From: Furcasterigmium furcatum
Taxonomy: Eukaryota; Ascomycota; Sordariomycetes; Glomerellales; Plectosphaerellaceae
Reading direction: 5' to 3'
Assembly: GCA_001599815.1 (NCBI GenBank)
Contig: BCIA01000006.1
Coordinates: 374,961 to 438,960 of the forward strand
Length of the DNA stretch: 64,000 nucleotides
In this document: positions 23,625-34,722 of the stretch, piece after piece
Layout: each line of letters begins with the position of its first letter
How positions within the stretch are numbered: the stretch's first letter is position 1
Program-made: the position numbers and the translations under genes
Notes under the pieces: model-generated
The model's database searches: none
Seen by the model: the letters and a program-made list of their open reading frames with translations, nothing else
Told to the model about the DNA's origin: nothing

Positions 23625-26149
23625 TCATTGCCTCCGGCGGATCTCATCTTCTCGCTTCATCCTCTCCGCGGCCGCCTTCAGCTCGGCCGCATACTCCTCG
23701 TCCTGCCGCTCTCTCTCAGGCCACATCTTCATCTCGATCGACCATTCGGGTTGAATAACGCTTTCCCAGATTTGCGGCATGATGATCTGCCCATCTGGTC
23801 CGATAAGGTCGTACTCCCCCAGCTGAACTCGTGGCCCGATGGCCTCGACGTGGACGAATGCCTGGTTGATGAGATCTCGCATGTCCTAAAACGCTTTATC
23901 AGACACGAGGGACTCACACGCCGGGACTTGACAAGGGGATAACTTACGGCCCACTCGCGACAGATGTAGAAGGGGAATGCGAACTTCCTGCCCACGGCAT
24001 CCTTGAAGTGAAGCATCGACTTATCGGCCTTTGACTTTAAGTCAGTTTCGTATGCGGCTGTGGCTTCTTCACCAGCCTTCAACTGTGCCTCGGCGACTGC
24101 AGTTTGCTGTGCCCTCTTTTCCTCCTCCGCTACCTTCCTGGCTTCCTCTGCTGCTTTCTTTGCCTCCTCGAACTGACGACGGGCGGTAAGCTCGGCCTCA
24201 GCGCGGGCCTCCGCTTCTCGCTTCATCCTCTCTTCGGCCGCCTTAACCTCGGCCGCATACTTCTCCCTCGCTTCGCGCTCGATCCGTGCCATCATGTCGG
24301 CATGCAATTTTGCCCTCTCGGCCTCACTCTTTTGTTCGGCAGCTAACTTCTCGCGGGCTTCGCGCTCGGCTTCGGCTTTGGCCTGTTCGAATTCCCGCCG
24401 GGCCTCCTCCATAGCTTTTCTGTGCTCTTCTTCCCTCATCTTATACTCCTCCTCCGTCTTCCGCCGAATTTCTTCTTCGAACCTCCTCCTCTCCTCCTCC
24501 TCTTCCTTCTTTGCCTGCTCTAACTTCAGCGCTGTTAATTCGGCTTCGAGCTTTTCCCTGGCCAGGTCAGGCTTCGACTCCTCCGGTTGGTCCGGAGGAG
24601 CCTCGTCATCACTGGGCTCGCCACTGACCGAACCTTCTCCTTCGGATGCGCCCTGCGTGTTTCTCACCTCCAATCCATCAATCGCGAGTGGTAGCGCCTC
24701 CAGCGCCAACTGCTGTAAATGTCTGGCGAGATGGCGACCAAACCCCTTTGCGTTGTTCTGGGCGGGCACCGCTTCCCACTCTGCGCAAAGCGGACAGCTG
24801 GACGGGCCAAATGTTTTTATGGGACGCTCGCATGCTTCGAGGATCACCGGCATCTGGTCCTCGGTTATTGTACCAGCGTGCACGTTGGACAGGTGTCCCT
24901 TCAGGCCTTCCGCGGTGCTGAAAGTCGTCTCAGGGCCGTCGCACCAGTTGCAAACCCACTGCAGGCGATGAACAGTGAATTCGTGCTGGAACCACTCGGC
25001 TCTGCTGGAAAAGAGCCGCGCGCTGGTTGTGCAGTCCTGGAACGTGCAGACGTATGGCTGCAGATCGGACATGACATGCCTCCTGCAGACTGGCTTTAGC
25101 ATGGGATCCCCTCTTCCTGTTTAGGGCTGGTCACTTACTTCCACTCAAGGCGGTTCTTCACCTCCTGTATGGTTCGGCAGTACGGGCACTCGAATGGCTC
25201 GTCATATTGCAGTTGCACCCCGTCAAGAGTCATGTCTGGAAGATCGGGAATACGACGTCCCATGCCCTCGCTGTCGTCTTGGCTGAGATACGACGTCCCG
25301 GAGGTGAAAACCGACATTCGACTGCTAACAACTTCCTGCTGCACCTGACTTGCCGCCCCAGAAGACTCAGCTTCCTGAAAGGTCGTTGCAAGCGTTGCCG
25401 TGTCGCTGCGGCCCGCATGCGCAGACCGCTTGTTGTCCCTGTTTGCGAGGCTCTCGCGATGATGTTGCCGGTACCGTATAATTTCCCGTCGTCGGGTGAC
25501 TTCATTCCCCAGGCGCCTTGCGAGCCACAAAGTCGACCTTGCTTTGGGAAACTTGTCAGTGACATTGCTGATATCCGGCGAGCTCTCGGATGGGGTGAAA
25601 TTGTCGAGAATGGGGAGTCTCCCTTTGGGTCGTTGTCTTCGTATCAGCATGGACAATCCAAATAGATGACCGATCGCTGAGTGGACACTGAGAATCAGCT
25701 CATCCAGTTCTGTGGTCGCTGCGGCATTGTCATCGCCCCCTGACATAGGCGAGGCTGATCGATTGGGGGCGGTGCCGTCCAGGATGGCTGATGCTGAGAG
25801 CGCGGAAATGTGTCAGCAGTTCTTCACCGAACGACTCAAGCTCTTTCGGGGACTTACCTCTCTTGACTGAGGATAGGACTCTCTCCAACCCCGCGGTGAC
25901 ACTCTTTCGCATGAGGGGCCCATCTCTGAGCCGGTGGTCGAGAGACTTCGGAGAGCCTGACGGCTGCAGAGCCCCGAGGTTCGAAGCCCAGACCCTGAGC
26001 CGCCCTAGCTCATCTTCCAAGGTGACTTTCAAGATGCTGCATTCGGAAGCCTCGGAGTGAAAAATTGCCTCGCCAAGAGCGGCAACGCTCCGGGCGCACA
26101 GGGCAGATATCGTGGGAGCAGTAGCAGCTGCTGAACTCCCTCGCTCCAT
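23625..26149 (-). CDS. C2H2 / coiled-coil / ubiquitin-like domain protein
   Basis: Predicted 780 aa from exons 26149-25858, 25793-25139, 25082-23948 and 23885-23625. The N-terminus resembles the helical start of many fungal zinc-finger and NLR-associated proteins (SLDHRLRDGP region). Around residues 300-400 are Cys/His pairs of C2H2 type (YVCTFQDC, FQHEFTVHR, WVCNWC, HLSNVHAG, CPLCAEW, HLARHLQQ). A highly charged Glu/Lys/Arg/Ala coiled coil of about 250 residues follows. The end is a fungal ubiquitin-like domain (ULD_2 type): KFAFPFYICREWA, INQAFVHVEAIGP, YDLIGPDGQIIMPQ, then a Trp-rich strand. No catalytic site is seen, suggesting an adaptor or signalling role. It diverges from a DUF7580 gene 301 bp away. 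The ATG at 26149 is preferred over an in-frame one at 26206. Confidence 0.85.
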
Positions 26150-26450
26150 CGTGGAAAGTCGCCTGTGGTGGTTTATCCGGTTTTGATGTCGTGGGAAACT
26201 ACCCAAAAGGTCTAAACTTGGAAAGAGATGGGCTGCGTTTCTGAAAACCGTTGCGGGCAGCGGGACGAGCCACGTCAGGCCTCGACGTCGTGATCCCGGT
26301 CGTTATATGCACGCACTCGTGGACCGCCAATCATCTTCTGTGTCACCTGCGGCTGAAAGACGTTTCCCCTCACGTCACTGAACCCGAGTGATTTTCACTC
26401 TTTCACGTCCTCATCGATGTCATCTCACAAGCAACTCGAAGGCCGCCGCC
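26150..26450. promoter_or_regulatory. Shared divergent promoter, ULD protein / DUF7580 protein
   Basis: Only 301 bp separate the two start codons, so both genes must share control sequence. No clear TATA box or palindrome was seen. Confidence 0.5.
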
Positions 26451-28386
26451 ATGTCGGGGTTAGAAATCGCCGGCCTGGTCCTCGGGGCTTTCCCACTCCT
26501 CTTCAACTCTGCCAACGGCGTGCGGAGTGTTTTCCAGGGCGTTCGGGAGTGGTGGCAATTTGAGAGGGAGTTTGAGAACTTCATCCTCGACATCGAGACG
26601 GAGCACATCGTATTCTCTCAAATACTCGACATCCTGGTAGAGCCACTCGACGAGCTCTCACAGGAGGAGCGTGAGACTCTCCGGGACGACCCCGACTCGC
26701 CCCTCTGGTTCGATCTCCGGATACAGACACAGTTGGAACACCGGGTCCAAAAAAAGTATCATGATTGGTTCATGAGACAACTTCGGGGGATGAACGATGC
26801 CCTGAATGAGTTGCATCTCCTGTTGCCGATTGGGGAGGTAAGGGCTTTCTGCCACGCGGGGCCATACAAACCACTCACGCGAGGTCATCTAGGTATATCA
26901 CTTAGAAAGCAGCAGCTTGGAAAGCGAGATGTTCCGAGTCAAAAGAAGCTTCAGCGACAGGAAGGACAAGCTCCTCGCCGACATCAGGGCGAAGAACACC
27001 AACCTATACATGTTCCTTGACCGGGAGAGAGCAGGCCGCCCTTCTCAAACCTCATCCCCATCAGCACCAAAAGGCAGCGACAAGATCATCACGTCGTTCC
27101 TCGAGTTCCAGGAACAAGCCAGGTCCGTGTTCAGGGGATTTCAGCGGAACTGGACCTGCAGCTGTAGCTGCGCCGGGAGCCATCCGTGCGGTATTTCCGC
27201 AAGAGAGTCATGCCTGAAAGTCCTTTTTGACAGCGAATCCGAGAAGAAGCATATCAAGGTCGAGGTCGAGATGACGGCGAAGGTGTCGGAACCGAGCAAG
27301 CCGCCCGCAGCGCCACGGGCGCCAACAAAGCGCGAAGATGTGGCAGTTTTGCGGCAAAAAATATCTCTCAAGAGCAGACTGTCAAAGTTGAAGGACAAGG
27401 GCCCAAGGAGTATCTTGAAAATGACGGCTTCCTCGCTCTCGGCTCTTTCAAACCCGACCAGCGCAGAGACCGACGGTGACTACACCGGTCTCGAGAAGCC
27501 GCCCGAGAAGCTTAGGAAAAGGTATGTAATCATGGACAGTGGGAGTTATACAACAAAGATGCTGACGTCAGTCATTATCAGACAGCCAGACGGAGGCGGT
27601 GCGCCTTCAACTCGATTAGTGCGTGTCCAGTTCGACGGCCCTCCAGAATCCGTCATTCCTGTTCTCGCTCCCGTCGCCGCTTCAACCCTGAAAGCCGGCC
27701 ATGACCAGGCAATCAGTGATATGTGTGTGGCAATCAAAAAGCAGGACCCATTCCTCGGGTTTCTGGAACTGCAGGATGCAAGGATACTCCTGCACATCGA
27801 ACCCCCTGTCCAAAGCCATCTCCTTGAGATCGAGACCGTCGAGGATTTTATGAAGACCACACCCCGGCGAGACTCTCGCCTCAAGATGGGTCTCGCAATT
27901 ACCTCGACCATCCTAAACCTCGGTCCCTCGTGGGTTCCAGATAGCTGGCACAAATCGTCACTTGTCCTGCTGCGAACCTCCGAGTCCCTCCCTCACCCTT
28001 ACATCTCGCACCCATCAATCCATACGACGCTGAAAACTGCATCCGCATCGGAAGCCGCGAAAGCTCGAACGAGCCTCCTCACCCTCGGCATCCTGCTGCT
28101 CGAGCTGCTCTTCTGTGAGACAATCGAGCGCCAGCCATTCAGGGCAACATACCTGGACAGCCAGGGCGAGCCCAACGACATGACAGACTTTTGCACGGCG
28201 ATGCAGTGGCAGAAGAAGGTCGAGATGGAGTTTGGTGACAGGCTCGCCGATGCCATCAGGCGTTGCGTCAACTGCGCCTTTGGGCCCACGCCGGACTTGA
28301 GCAGCTCTGCTTTTGTGCAAGCGGTATGGATCACAGTCGCAAGACCGCTTGAGGAGTTTTTGAAAGTGTATAGTAATGGGGCTTGA
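26451..28386 (+). CDS. DUF7580 family protein (degenerate kinase-like C-terminus)
   Basis: Predicted 606 aa from exons 26451-26837, 26893-27521 and 27582-28386. The second intron is 60 nt and in frame, so retention would still read through; its GTATGT donor and ATCAG acceptor support removal. The ATG at 26451 has a good context (GCCGCCATG). The N-terminus (MSGLEIAGLVLGAFPLLFNS) is the conserved helix that starts this fungal family. A Cys cluster (CSCSCAGSHPC) lies near residue 230. The C-terminal third resembles the back half of a protein kinase fold (LLTLGILLLELLFCETIE) without the catalytic HRD/DFG motifs. Such proteins are frequent in lineage-specific fungal regions. A role in non-self or stress signalling is inference from family context. 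Confidence 0.85.
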
Positions 28387-29222
28387 GTATCCAATCCTAT
28401 GTAGTTGGTGTCAGTTGACAGCATCTCAAGAATACGGCACCACGAAGATCGCCATCGGAATTCGTCATGCTACCCGGAGCGTACTTGAAACAGCAAGGGT
28501 CGGGTCATGAACGTCTGCCGCAGATGCCCGCCACATCTGTTTCTGACGAGAACGTGAATTATACCTTCTGGGGTATTCCTCGGCCCCCATTCATGTTCCA
28601 TCCAGCCAAAGCCATCGGATGTGGGACATGTCTGCGCAATACTCCGGTCCGACGCCAGCTTTCACGAATACCTTATCTACGGAATATGATCATTTGCCTA
28701 TTCAGGACAGTTCAGATAAGCACACCAAGATACCGGGCAGGCAGTACATCAATGTCCATATTGATTTACAAATGTGTCTCCTAATCCGACGCTCTGACCT
28801 GACTTGGACGTACTGAGGTTGAGCTATCGCCGTCAATCCGAGTCAAGTAGTTCCCGGGCGGCGATGAGCGGCGACGAGCGGAGAAGACCGCCCCAATCAC
28901 ATCTACCCCCATTATCGCTAGCCGTGCTAGTCTGCAAAGCTTCTGGGGTTCCTTTGGGGTGCTTCGAGGATTCTGAACGTTCTCCTCGAGGCTGGCCGCC
29001 GACGCCTTGCCCAGGAATAGATATCACCACATCGGCCCGTCATACATGCCCAATGTCTATAGGTCCAGCGACACCCCGTCTCCCTCCTTGCCCTCCTCTT
29101 CTTCCCTAACAGCCTCGCAGCGCACTACGGAGAGGTAGTTATAGTACCATGCGGAAGGGTGGGAGCCTATGCTATGAGACGTATCTCCGCGGGTCTATTG
29201 CCCCTATGCAAACAGACGTTGC
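28387..29222. other. Intergenic between convergent genes
   Basis: 3' flanks of the DUF7580 gene (+) and the F-box gene (-). No gene, repeat or RNA was recognised. Confidence 0.55.
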
Positions 29223-30851
29223 TCACAGAATCTCCTCGCCATTCCTGAAGTATGCCTTTCTGCTGGGAAACGGCGGAACTATGGATCCCACAGAGCTCCC
29301 CGGTATCACACTTCGTGGGACGGGCTGGAGCAGGTCGTGCTCTTCCTCCACGCGCACTTCCAGCTTGCCCGCAGCCCACGACCTCGACGCAACATCTATC
29401 AGCGTCTGCTTAACAAGGTCCGACTCGACTCTCTGAGCGATACTGAGACCCACCCGCCGAAGATCTGGGAACCGCCTGGGCGATTCGGAGATGAGATGTT
29501 CGGCCGCTTCAGCAACCTCCCTGTAAATGTACGTCAGCTGCAGATCCTGCAGAGACGGTGGCAAGAAGTCGACGAGTCTCCGATAATCGGTGGATACCCC
29601 GAAGACGGTAGTGCAGTCGACAGAAAGATGCTTCAGTTTGTGAAAGTCGCGAAGCGTGTCAGGCTCGCCTGGGATGTCGTCCTGCGCCATGTCTGGCAGC
29701 CCGTGGCCGGGGGCGACAAATGCCGGAGCGGGTTCCTGGATGTCGTTGGACATGTTCCAAGGAGCCCATTTGACACAGACGAGACTCTGAATCTTGTCTT
29801 TCAAGGGGCCGAACAGCTGTGCCAGAGTGCGGTGAGGCGGTTGGCGGTCAGAATTGTAGTGGTTTCGGTAGTACTCTATGTGTTCGAGTCGGGAACAGTT
29901 TACGAGGACGTTTTGGACGAAGTCCTCGGTCTGGAAGCACCTGTTTTCAATGACCAGCTTTCGCAAGTTTGGCAGCGAAAGGGAGCCGTCCGTCTCCCAA
30001 AACGTGTATTGGTTAAACATGGCGTTCTCGTCCTGCCCTGCATCCATGTTGATCGCGTAAAGCGTCTCCAGGTTCGGTGTTCCTCGGAAAAGGTGCTCCC
30101 ATTCGTTCAAGTGAAGACCCTCAGCGTCGCCGGCTCCCGTAAGTGCCAACGTCCGCAGATTCGGATACCTCCCTGTGGTCGCATCCGGCGTGGATCTGTC
30201 GAGCTGCTCCAGCAAGCCCCAGTCTCCGTGCATATGTTCCCATTCAGGATAGGGGCGAGCGACGAGGAGAGTCTCAAGTCGCGGGGTCAGGACAATGGCC
30301 ATGTCAGCCATCCACTGGTAGATCTTGTCCGGACGCCGATGGCCGGATATGTCCAGGTTGTCACGCAAGGTTTGTTCAAACCCGCGCCCGTCCGGAAACT
30401 TAATACGAAGCCTCTTGTTTGTGCCAACGATGAGCGGCACCACGTCCCATGGTATAGTCTTCTTTCTAAGACGATTGTTGACCAGCTGCATGGAGCGGAT
30501 GCAAGCAGCGAGATCGGGCCGCTGAATGATCGTGCGAAGGAAATGTGGCAGTTTATCGTCCTTTTGGAGTATGGTCTTGTAGTCGCTGGGAAGATATTCC
30601 GTTCTCTCGTGAGCCAGATTCCCCGTGGCGAAGTAATGATACAGAACAGGTTGAGCAATGGCCCTGTACTTCTTGGATGACCGAGAGAGACGGGCCAAAG
30701 CAGTTTTGCTGGCGCGTGTGCTATTAGTGTCCGAATTCGGGAACATCTCCGGATGTTGGCAGTGGAAACAAAGGTCCCTGCATATCTGCTCCAGAATCTC
30801 TACTGGGAGACATTCCATCTTGGTGCGGGTAGCGGTCGCAGGCGGAAGCAT
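29223..30851 (-). CDS. F-box protein with leucine-rich-repeat-like region
   Basis: Single-exon protein of 542 aa. Residues ~12-60 match a fungal F-box (MECLPVEILEQICRDL), which recruits Skp1 in SCF ubiquitin ligases. The remainder has irregular Leu-rich repeats (PNLRTLALTG, PNLETLYAINM, PNLRKLVIENR, LQDLQLTYI) that would bind a substrate. Probably a cytosolic or nuclear substrate adaptor; the target is unknown. A 447-aa antisense frame (29337-30680) is a shadow. Confidence 0.88.
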   Translation of the reverse strand: MLPPATATRTKMECLPVEILEQICRDLCFHCQHPEMFPNSDTNSTRASKTALARLSRSSKKYRAIAQPVLYHYFATGNLAHERTEYLPSDYKTILQKDDKLPHFLRTIIQRPDLAACIRSMQLVNNRLRKKTIPWDVVPLIVGTNKRLRIKFPDGRGFEQTLRDNLDISGHRRPDKIYQWMADMAIVLTPRLETLLVARPYPEWEHMHGDWGLLEQLDRSTPDATTGRYPNLRTLALTGAGDAEGLHLNEWEHLFRGTPNLETLYAINMDAGQDENAMFNQYTFWETDGSLSLPNLRKLVIENRCFQTEDFVQNVLVNCSRLEHIEYYRNHYNSDRQPPHRTLAQLFGPLKDKIQSLVCVKWAPWNMSNDIQEPAPAFVAPGHGLPDMAQDDIPGEPDTLRDFHKLKHLSVDCTTVFGVSTDYRRLVDFLPPSLQDLQLTYIYREVAEAAEHLISESPRRFPDLRRVGLSIAQRVESDLVKQTLIDVASRSWAAGKLEVRVEEEHDLLQPVPRSVIPGSSVGSIVPPFPSRKAYFRNGEEIL

Positions 30852-32104
30852 GGTATCCTATGGAGACAGTGTGGAGGCAACAAACTGCGCAGCGAGGAGA
30901 GCTTTTATAGGAAAATGCCAAGAACACTGCCACGCTTCCAGGTTCCCCGCATCCACAATCTTGAGGCTATGAGAAGTACTGTGGTGGAATCACAACTCCT
31001 AGCGAAATACCTGGGAATATCAACATGTCACAATTCCGAGTCGAACTTTTGTTCTCTGCGACCGTCGGTGCCCCAGTTGCTATCTATCCAAGCTCCTGGA
31101 ACTGGTTGACTGCTGACGATGTCATGATCAGCTGCCTCGGTTCTCGGCAGAGTACAGTCGCGATGCTCATGAAAGCCTGTGGACAGCGTACAAATAGAAG
31201 TTCGTCTTCACTACTGTGGTACCTGATATTCTGTTTTTGACCCATTGATCACTTCTGTGCTAGCTGGAAGCTATTCCAGCTGAGACTCAACACGAGCAAG
31301 GCCGGACTCCTAGGAAGGCCCAAAGATCCCTCGGGGAGAGTCTGAAGTGGCAGTCGGCCACTCCGTAGAAATTCATGTGAGTCTAGAAGAGGTCTAGAGC
31401 ACGCAGTCGGAGCGGATTTCTCTCATATGCTACCGAGGGCTTTGCCCGGGATTGTCTCAGTCTTGTGCGCCTGTTTCGCCCGCGCAGCTGTCACTGGCCA
31501 CCAGAAAGAGGCGATGGGCATGCGAGCGCCACGTGCTGGGCCATGCGCTCGACCATGCGGTCTGCGTTGCCTTGCCATGCCCATCTTGGCTGACTATTTT
31601 CGTGATGGCGCCCAATTATTGAGATTGCGGACAGAGTTCTCGGGGACGACTGGCACGAGGAGGGCCGGGTTGAGCAGAGGGACCGGCTCGACGGGCGTCG
31701 ACGGTGAAGCCAAGTAACGAAAGCCTCACACAGTCGAAGGGAGAGTGTCCTGGATAGAAAGGAGTTCACCCTGCTCGGGTTTCTGAAGGATACACAAGAT
31801 GAAGAGACCTTGTATATTAAGGCTGGCTGCCGCCATGGAAGTCTCCTAGAAACAGCCCAGTCTGAAGCATCTCAGCCGTTCTTCACAGAAACTTCGCTGC
31901 TGCGCTATTACATGACAAACAGCGATACCAACCTATCCGCGCCTCCCCCCAAGCTACCCATATCGTTTCCCATATCGCGCATGCCACTCGCCACCCGATA
32001 AGGCAAACGTCGCCTTGTTGCGCCACAAGTTCAAACAACTCTCAGCCTGTCAGATACGGCAGTATACAAACGCCTGATAACACTGAAGACCTGGATGCCT
32101 CACA
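30852..32104. other. Intergenic, 1.25 kb
   Basis: Divergent promoter region of the F-box gene and the first MCN protein gene. It contains the F-box TATA box (30902-30909). A frame at 31427-31717 has no supporting features. Confidence 0.5.
30902..30909 (-). promoter_or_regulatory. TATA box of the F-box gene
   Basis: TATAAAAG on the minus strand, about 50 bp upstream of the ATG at 30851. The close spacing implies a very short leader or a slightly different start. Confidence 0.4.
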
Positions 32105-32488
32105 ATGTGTAACTACTACTACCTTCACCACCACCACATCTCCCCATGCAACCGAGAGATCGAGTATGTGGTGCATTACGAGTTCTGTCCCGACGCAACC
32201 CGCGACTCGGACAGAAAGGCAATCCCTTGCAGCCAGACCTACTACAACCCCGACAACTCCGTCGATTACACCAATCCTTGCGCCACAGGAGGCTGTCTCG
32301 CTTCTCCAGAGTGCACCTCCGGCAGGTGCCGGGTCGAAGATCTGGGGGGCAGATGGGTATGCTGCCAATGTCGACGCGGGGGAAACTCGCTACGGTGGTG
32401 CAATCACAAGATGAAGGAAAGCCCGGACACATTTTGCTATCACCAAGCCTGCGAGGGCTGTACGGCTGATACTCAAACCCGAGTCTAG
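32105..32488 (+). CDS. Small Cys/His-rich protein, MCN paralogue A
   Basis: Single-exon frame of 127 aa with a favourable CACAATG context. It starts MCNYYYLHHHHISPC and has 15 Cys but no signal peptide or membrane segment, so it is likely intracellular. The second half carries VCCQC, nine residues, Cys, eleven residues, then CYHQACEGCTA. The same arrangement is found in the gene at 33434, so the two are paralogues. The Cys/His spacing suggests zinc binding. It resembles in general form a loose group of fungal hypothetical proteins that begin MC and bear scattered Cys/His, but no function is known to me. Confidence 0.72.
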   Translation: MCNYYYLHHHHISPCNREIEYVVHYEFCPDATRDSDRKAIPCSQTYYNPDNSVDYTNPCATGGCLASPECTSGRCRVEDLGGRWVCCQCRRGGNSLRWCNHKMKESPDTFCYHQACEGCTADTQTRV

Positions 32489-33433
32489 CCCCTTGGTGGC
32501 TTCAGGGGCTGGATATGGATTTCCTTGATTACTGATTCTTCAGCTCGCCATTGTCACCTTGGCGCTTTCCTGTTTGGCTGCGGAATAGAGGAGGGTCTCA
32601 GAGGTTCCCATGATCCTCAGCTGATGAGTTTCATGGCCCCTTCCGGGTTGTCACCCAACTTCTTGGCCTTGTCACTTGGTTGGAATGTAGAACGATCATG
32701 CAAGCCTCATGCAGGAACAAGACGTTGGCAGTTTCTTGTCGTCTCTCCCGTCTGTTGTGTAGCATCGTTTAAGGGACGAATCGGAGATCTCAATACCGCA
32801 AGGTTCCCGCGACATTCGACTCCTCCCCACAGCGTCAACACATTTAGCTTGCCAGCATGACTAAATTGTTCACATGAATCGAATTTTGGTCTTTCATACT
32901 AGCTGAGGGACTGGTGGCCACGTTGACGGATCAATAGACCGATGAATATCAGCTCACTCAAACTCAAAGAAGGAATCGTCTCCGAAAATCATAGCCGTTT
33001 TCATTGAATAGATCCGCCGCCTCATCCGAGAGATTTCGGACTTAGTGCCGTCATGTTTGAGAAGCTGGTGATGCAAGCCGCCGTGAATAATGGCTTGGAT
33101 GCGGAAGGTTGAGCATGTGGTTGAGCCTGAGAGGTGCAGTCAACTATTTAGACCACCCAGGTCCTGATCACTTGAACCTGATGCTGTGGTTATGTCCTCT
33201 TGAGAAGTCGACTTCGTTTCAGTTGCAGATCTCAAGAAGCCATATCTGTTACAAGCTTCGCATCTCCCATCTCTTTACCCTCAACCACCGACGTCTCAAA
33301 AGGCACGACGAGAATCAAAGCCGTTATCTTGAACCAGGCCCTGTTCTACAAAGTCGCAACTGCCCGCCACAAGTACACAACCTAAAATTTCTCCTTGACT
33401 CCCCCAACGTCCTGACAGATAAGACAGGCCAGC
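32489..33433. other. Intergenic between the MCN paralogues
   Basis: No gene was recognised. It holds the 3' flank of paralogue A and the promoter of paralogue B. Confidence 0.55.
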
Positions 33434-33769
33434 ATGTGCAACCAGACGACATACCAGCTCCCCTGCGAGCATCTCTGCACGCAGACCTACCACTGCAGCG
33501 CGGCGCCGAGAACCTCAAAGGGACGCAAGACATGCAAGGACACTCGTGTGACCTTCCAAGACGTCCCCTACCCCCCGCCTCCCGGGTTCGACCTGAAATG
33601 CCCGCTGCCGACCTGCCCGTACGAGAGCCGGAATCGATGCTGGAACTGCTGCTGGTGCGGGAAGGCATGGAATGACGGGGCCAGGTGCAGTTGTGTCATG
33701 ATCATTGACGGCAACGAGTTTCCGTGCGAGCATATGTGCTGCGATACGTGCACCGCCGCTGGGTCCTAG
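33434..33769 (+). CDS. Small Cys/His-rich protein, MCN paralogue B
   Basis: Single-exon frame of 111 aa beginning MCNQTTYQLPCEHLC, with an ATG in CAGCATG context. It has about 18 Cys and no signal peptide. The C-terminal block CWNCCWC, nine residues, Cys, then CEHMCCDTCTA aligns with paralogue A in spacing and in the final CxHxxCxxCTA. CEH occurs twice (near residues 11 and 98), hinting at two related zinc-binding halves. The central part has a PYPPPPGFDLKCP segment. Function unknown; a compact zinc-binding protein is the reasonable reading. Confidence 0.72.
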   Translation: MCNQTTYQLPCEHLCTQTYHCSAAPRTSKGRKTCKDTRVTFQDVPYPPPPGFDLKCPLPTCPYESRNRCWNCCWCGKAWNDGARCSCVMIIDGNEFPCEHMCCDTCTAAGS

Positions 33770-34722
33770 GCGGGGGATGGAGGAGACGGTTTTCACTAGC
33801 TCATGTTTTCACGAATACACTCGGTCTTAATTCTTCCGTTGAACGCCGGCGACGTATGATGTATCCGAATTTTCAGCTGTTTCGGCTTGTGAAGACTCGG
33901 CTCGGCCGGATACGCGTGTAACTGTGTTGCGTCGATGCGAGACCAATGTCTCTGCCCCTGGGGTATGAGGCAGCGGATGTGTAACGAGAAAGTTGATAAA
34001 AATGAGCCAGAATCAAGAGTTGAGGCCAGACATCTTTGCCTCGAATTCATGTTTTCACATAGTCCAGTAATTACCTAACCGCAGGCGTCCCCTCTGCTTG
34101 ATATCAGCGATGGGATGTGCAACGGGTGTCCACGCCATGTGGGATGGATGACATTGGCTCAGACCTGGAAACTACGTCATCGTGCACCTTTCCGGCCGGG
34201 GACTGGCGGAACGGTTGGGTGTTTGTGCTCTTTGACGAACGAGCCCCTGAACGCAACAAGTAGATGCTAAAAGACCGAAATACGCATGCCTTCCTGGCCT
34301 AAGGAAGACTGTCGGCTTGTGGCTATTCTTGAGTGATCCTGTTCAAGGCGGAGTGAGACATGAGAAGGTCATTGATCCAATCCCCAAGCATTGTCACCCA
34401 ATGTCTTGACCCCTCCCGACCTGCCAAGTTCAGGAGGGAAGAACAGGGGTCACCACATCGATTGGCTCTTGTTCGTCCTCCAAACGAGCAGTGGAGCATG
34501 AGTTTGTGCACCCCGCCTCGTCGCTTCGTCCTGCCGAAGTGCCTTTTCAGCCTTATAACCTGACCCTCGCACGTCCAGCACACTATCTCCGTCGCGGATA
34601 CTCGTTTGGAACACCAATGACGGACTGACAGGAGGAGCCTCGCGCCCAACTTTTGACCCCTTACTGCTTACTACCTTCCCCGGTCTCAGTTCAGAAGCCA
34701 CCGGGGCCTCCCAGAACGAAAC
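33770..34722. other. Intergenic, promoter of a Zn2Cys6 gene
   Basis: No gene was seen. A CGGATAC half-site occurs at 34595-34601, 122 bp before the regulator ATG. It matches half of the sites found in the amidohydrolase/MFS promoter. Confidence 0.5.

Noticed and set aside
27522..27581. In-frame read-through of the DUF7580 second intron
   Set aside because: GTATGT, a GCTGAC branch sequence and an ATCAG acceptor indicate an intron; the read-through peptide does not resemble the family. RNA evidence would settle it.
29337..30680. 447-aa frame opposite the F-box gene
   Set aside because: Antisense shadow of the F-box/LRR protein with no recognisable motif; the minus-strand protein has the F-box and Leu-rich pattern.
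31427..31717. 96-aa frame with an apparent hydrophobic start
   Set aside because: No conserved domain, poor start context and composition unlike the neighbouring genes.
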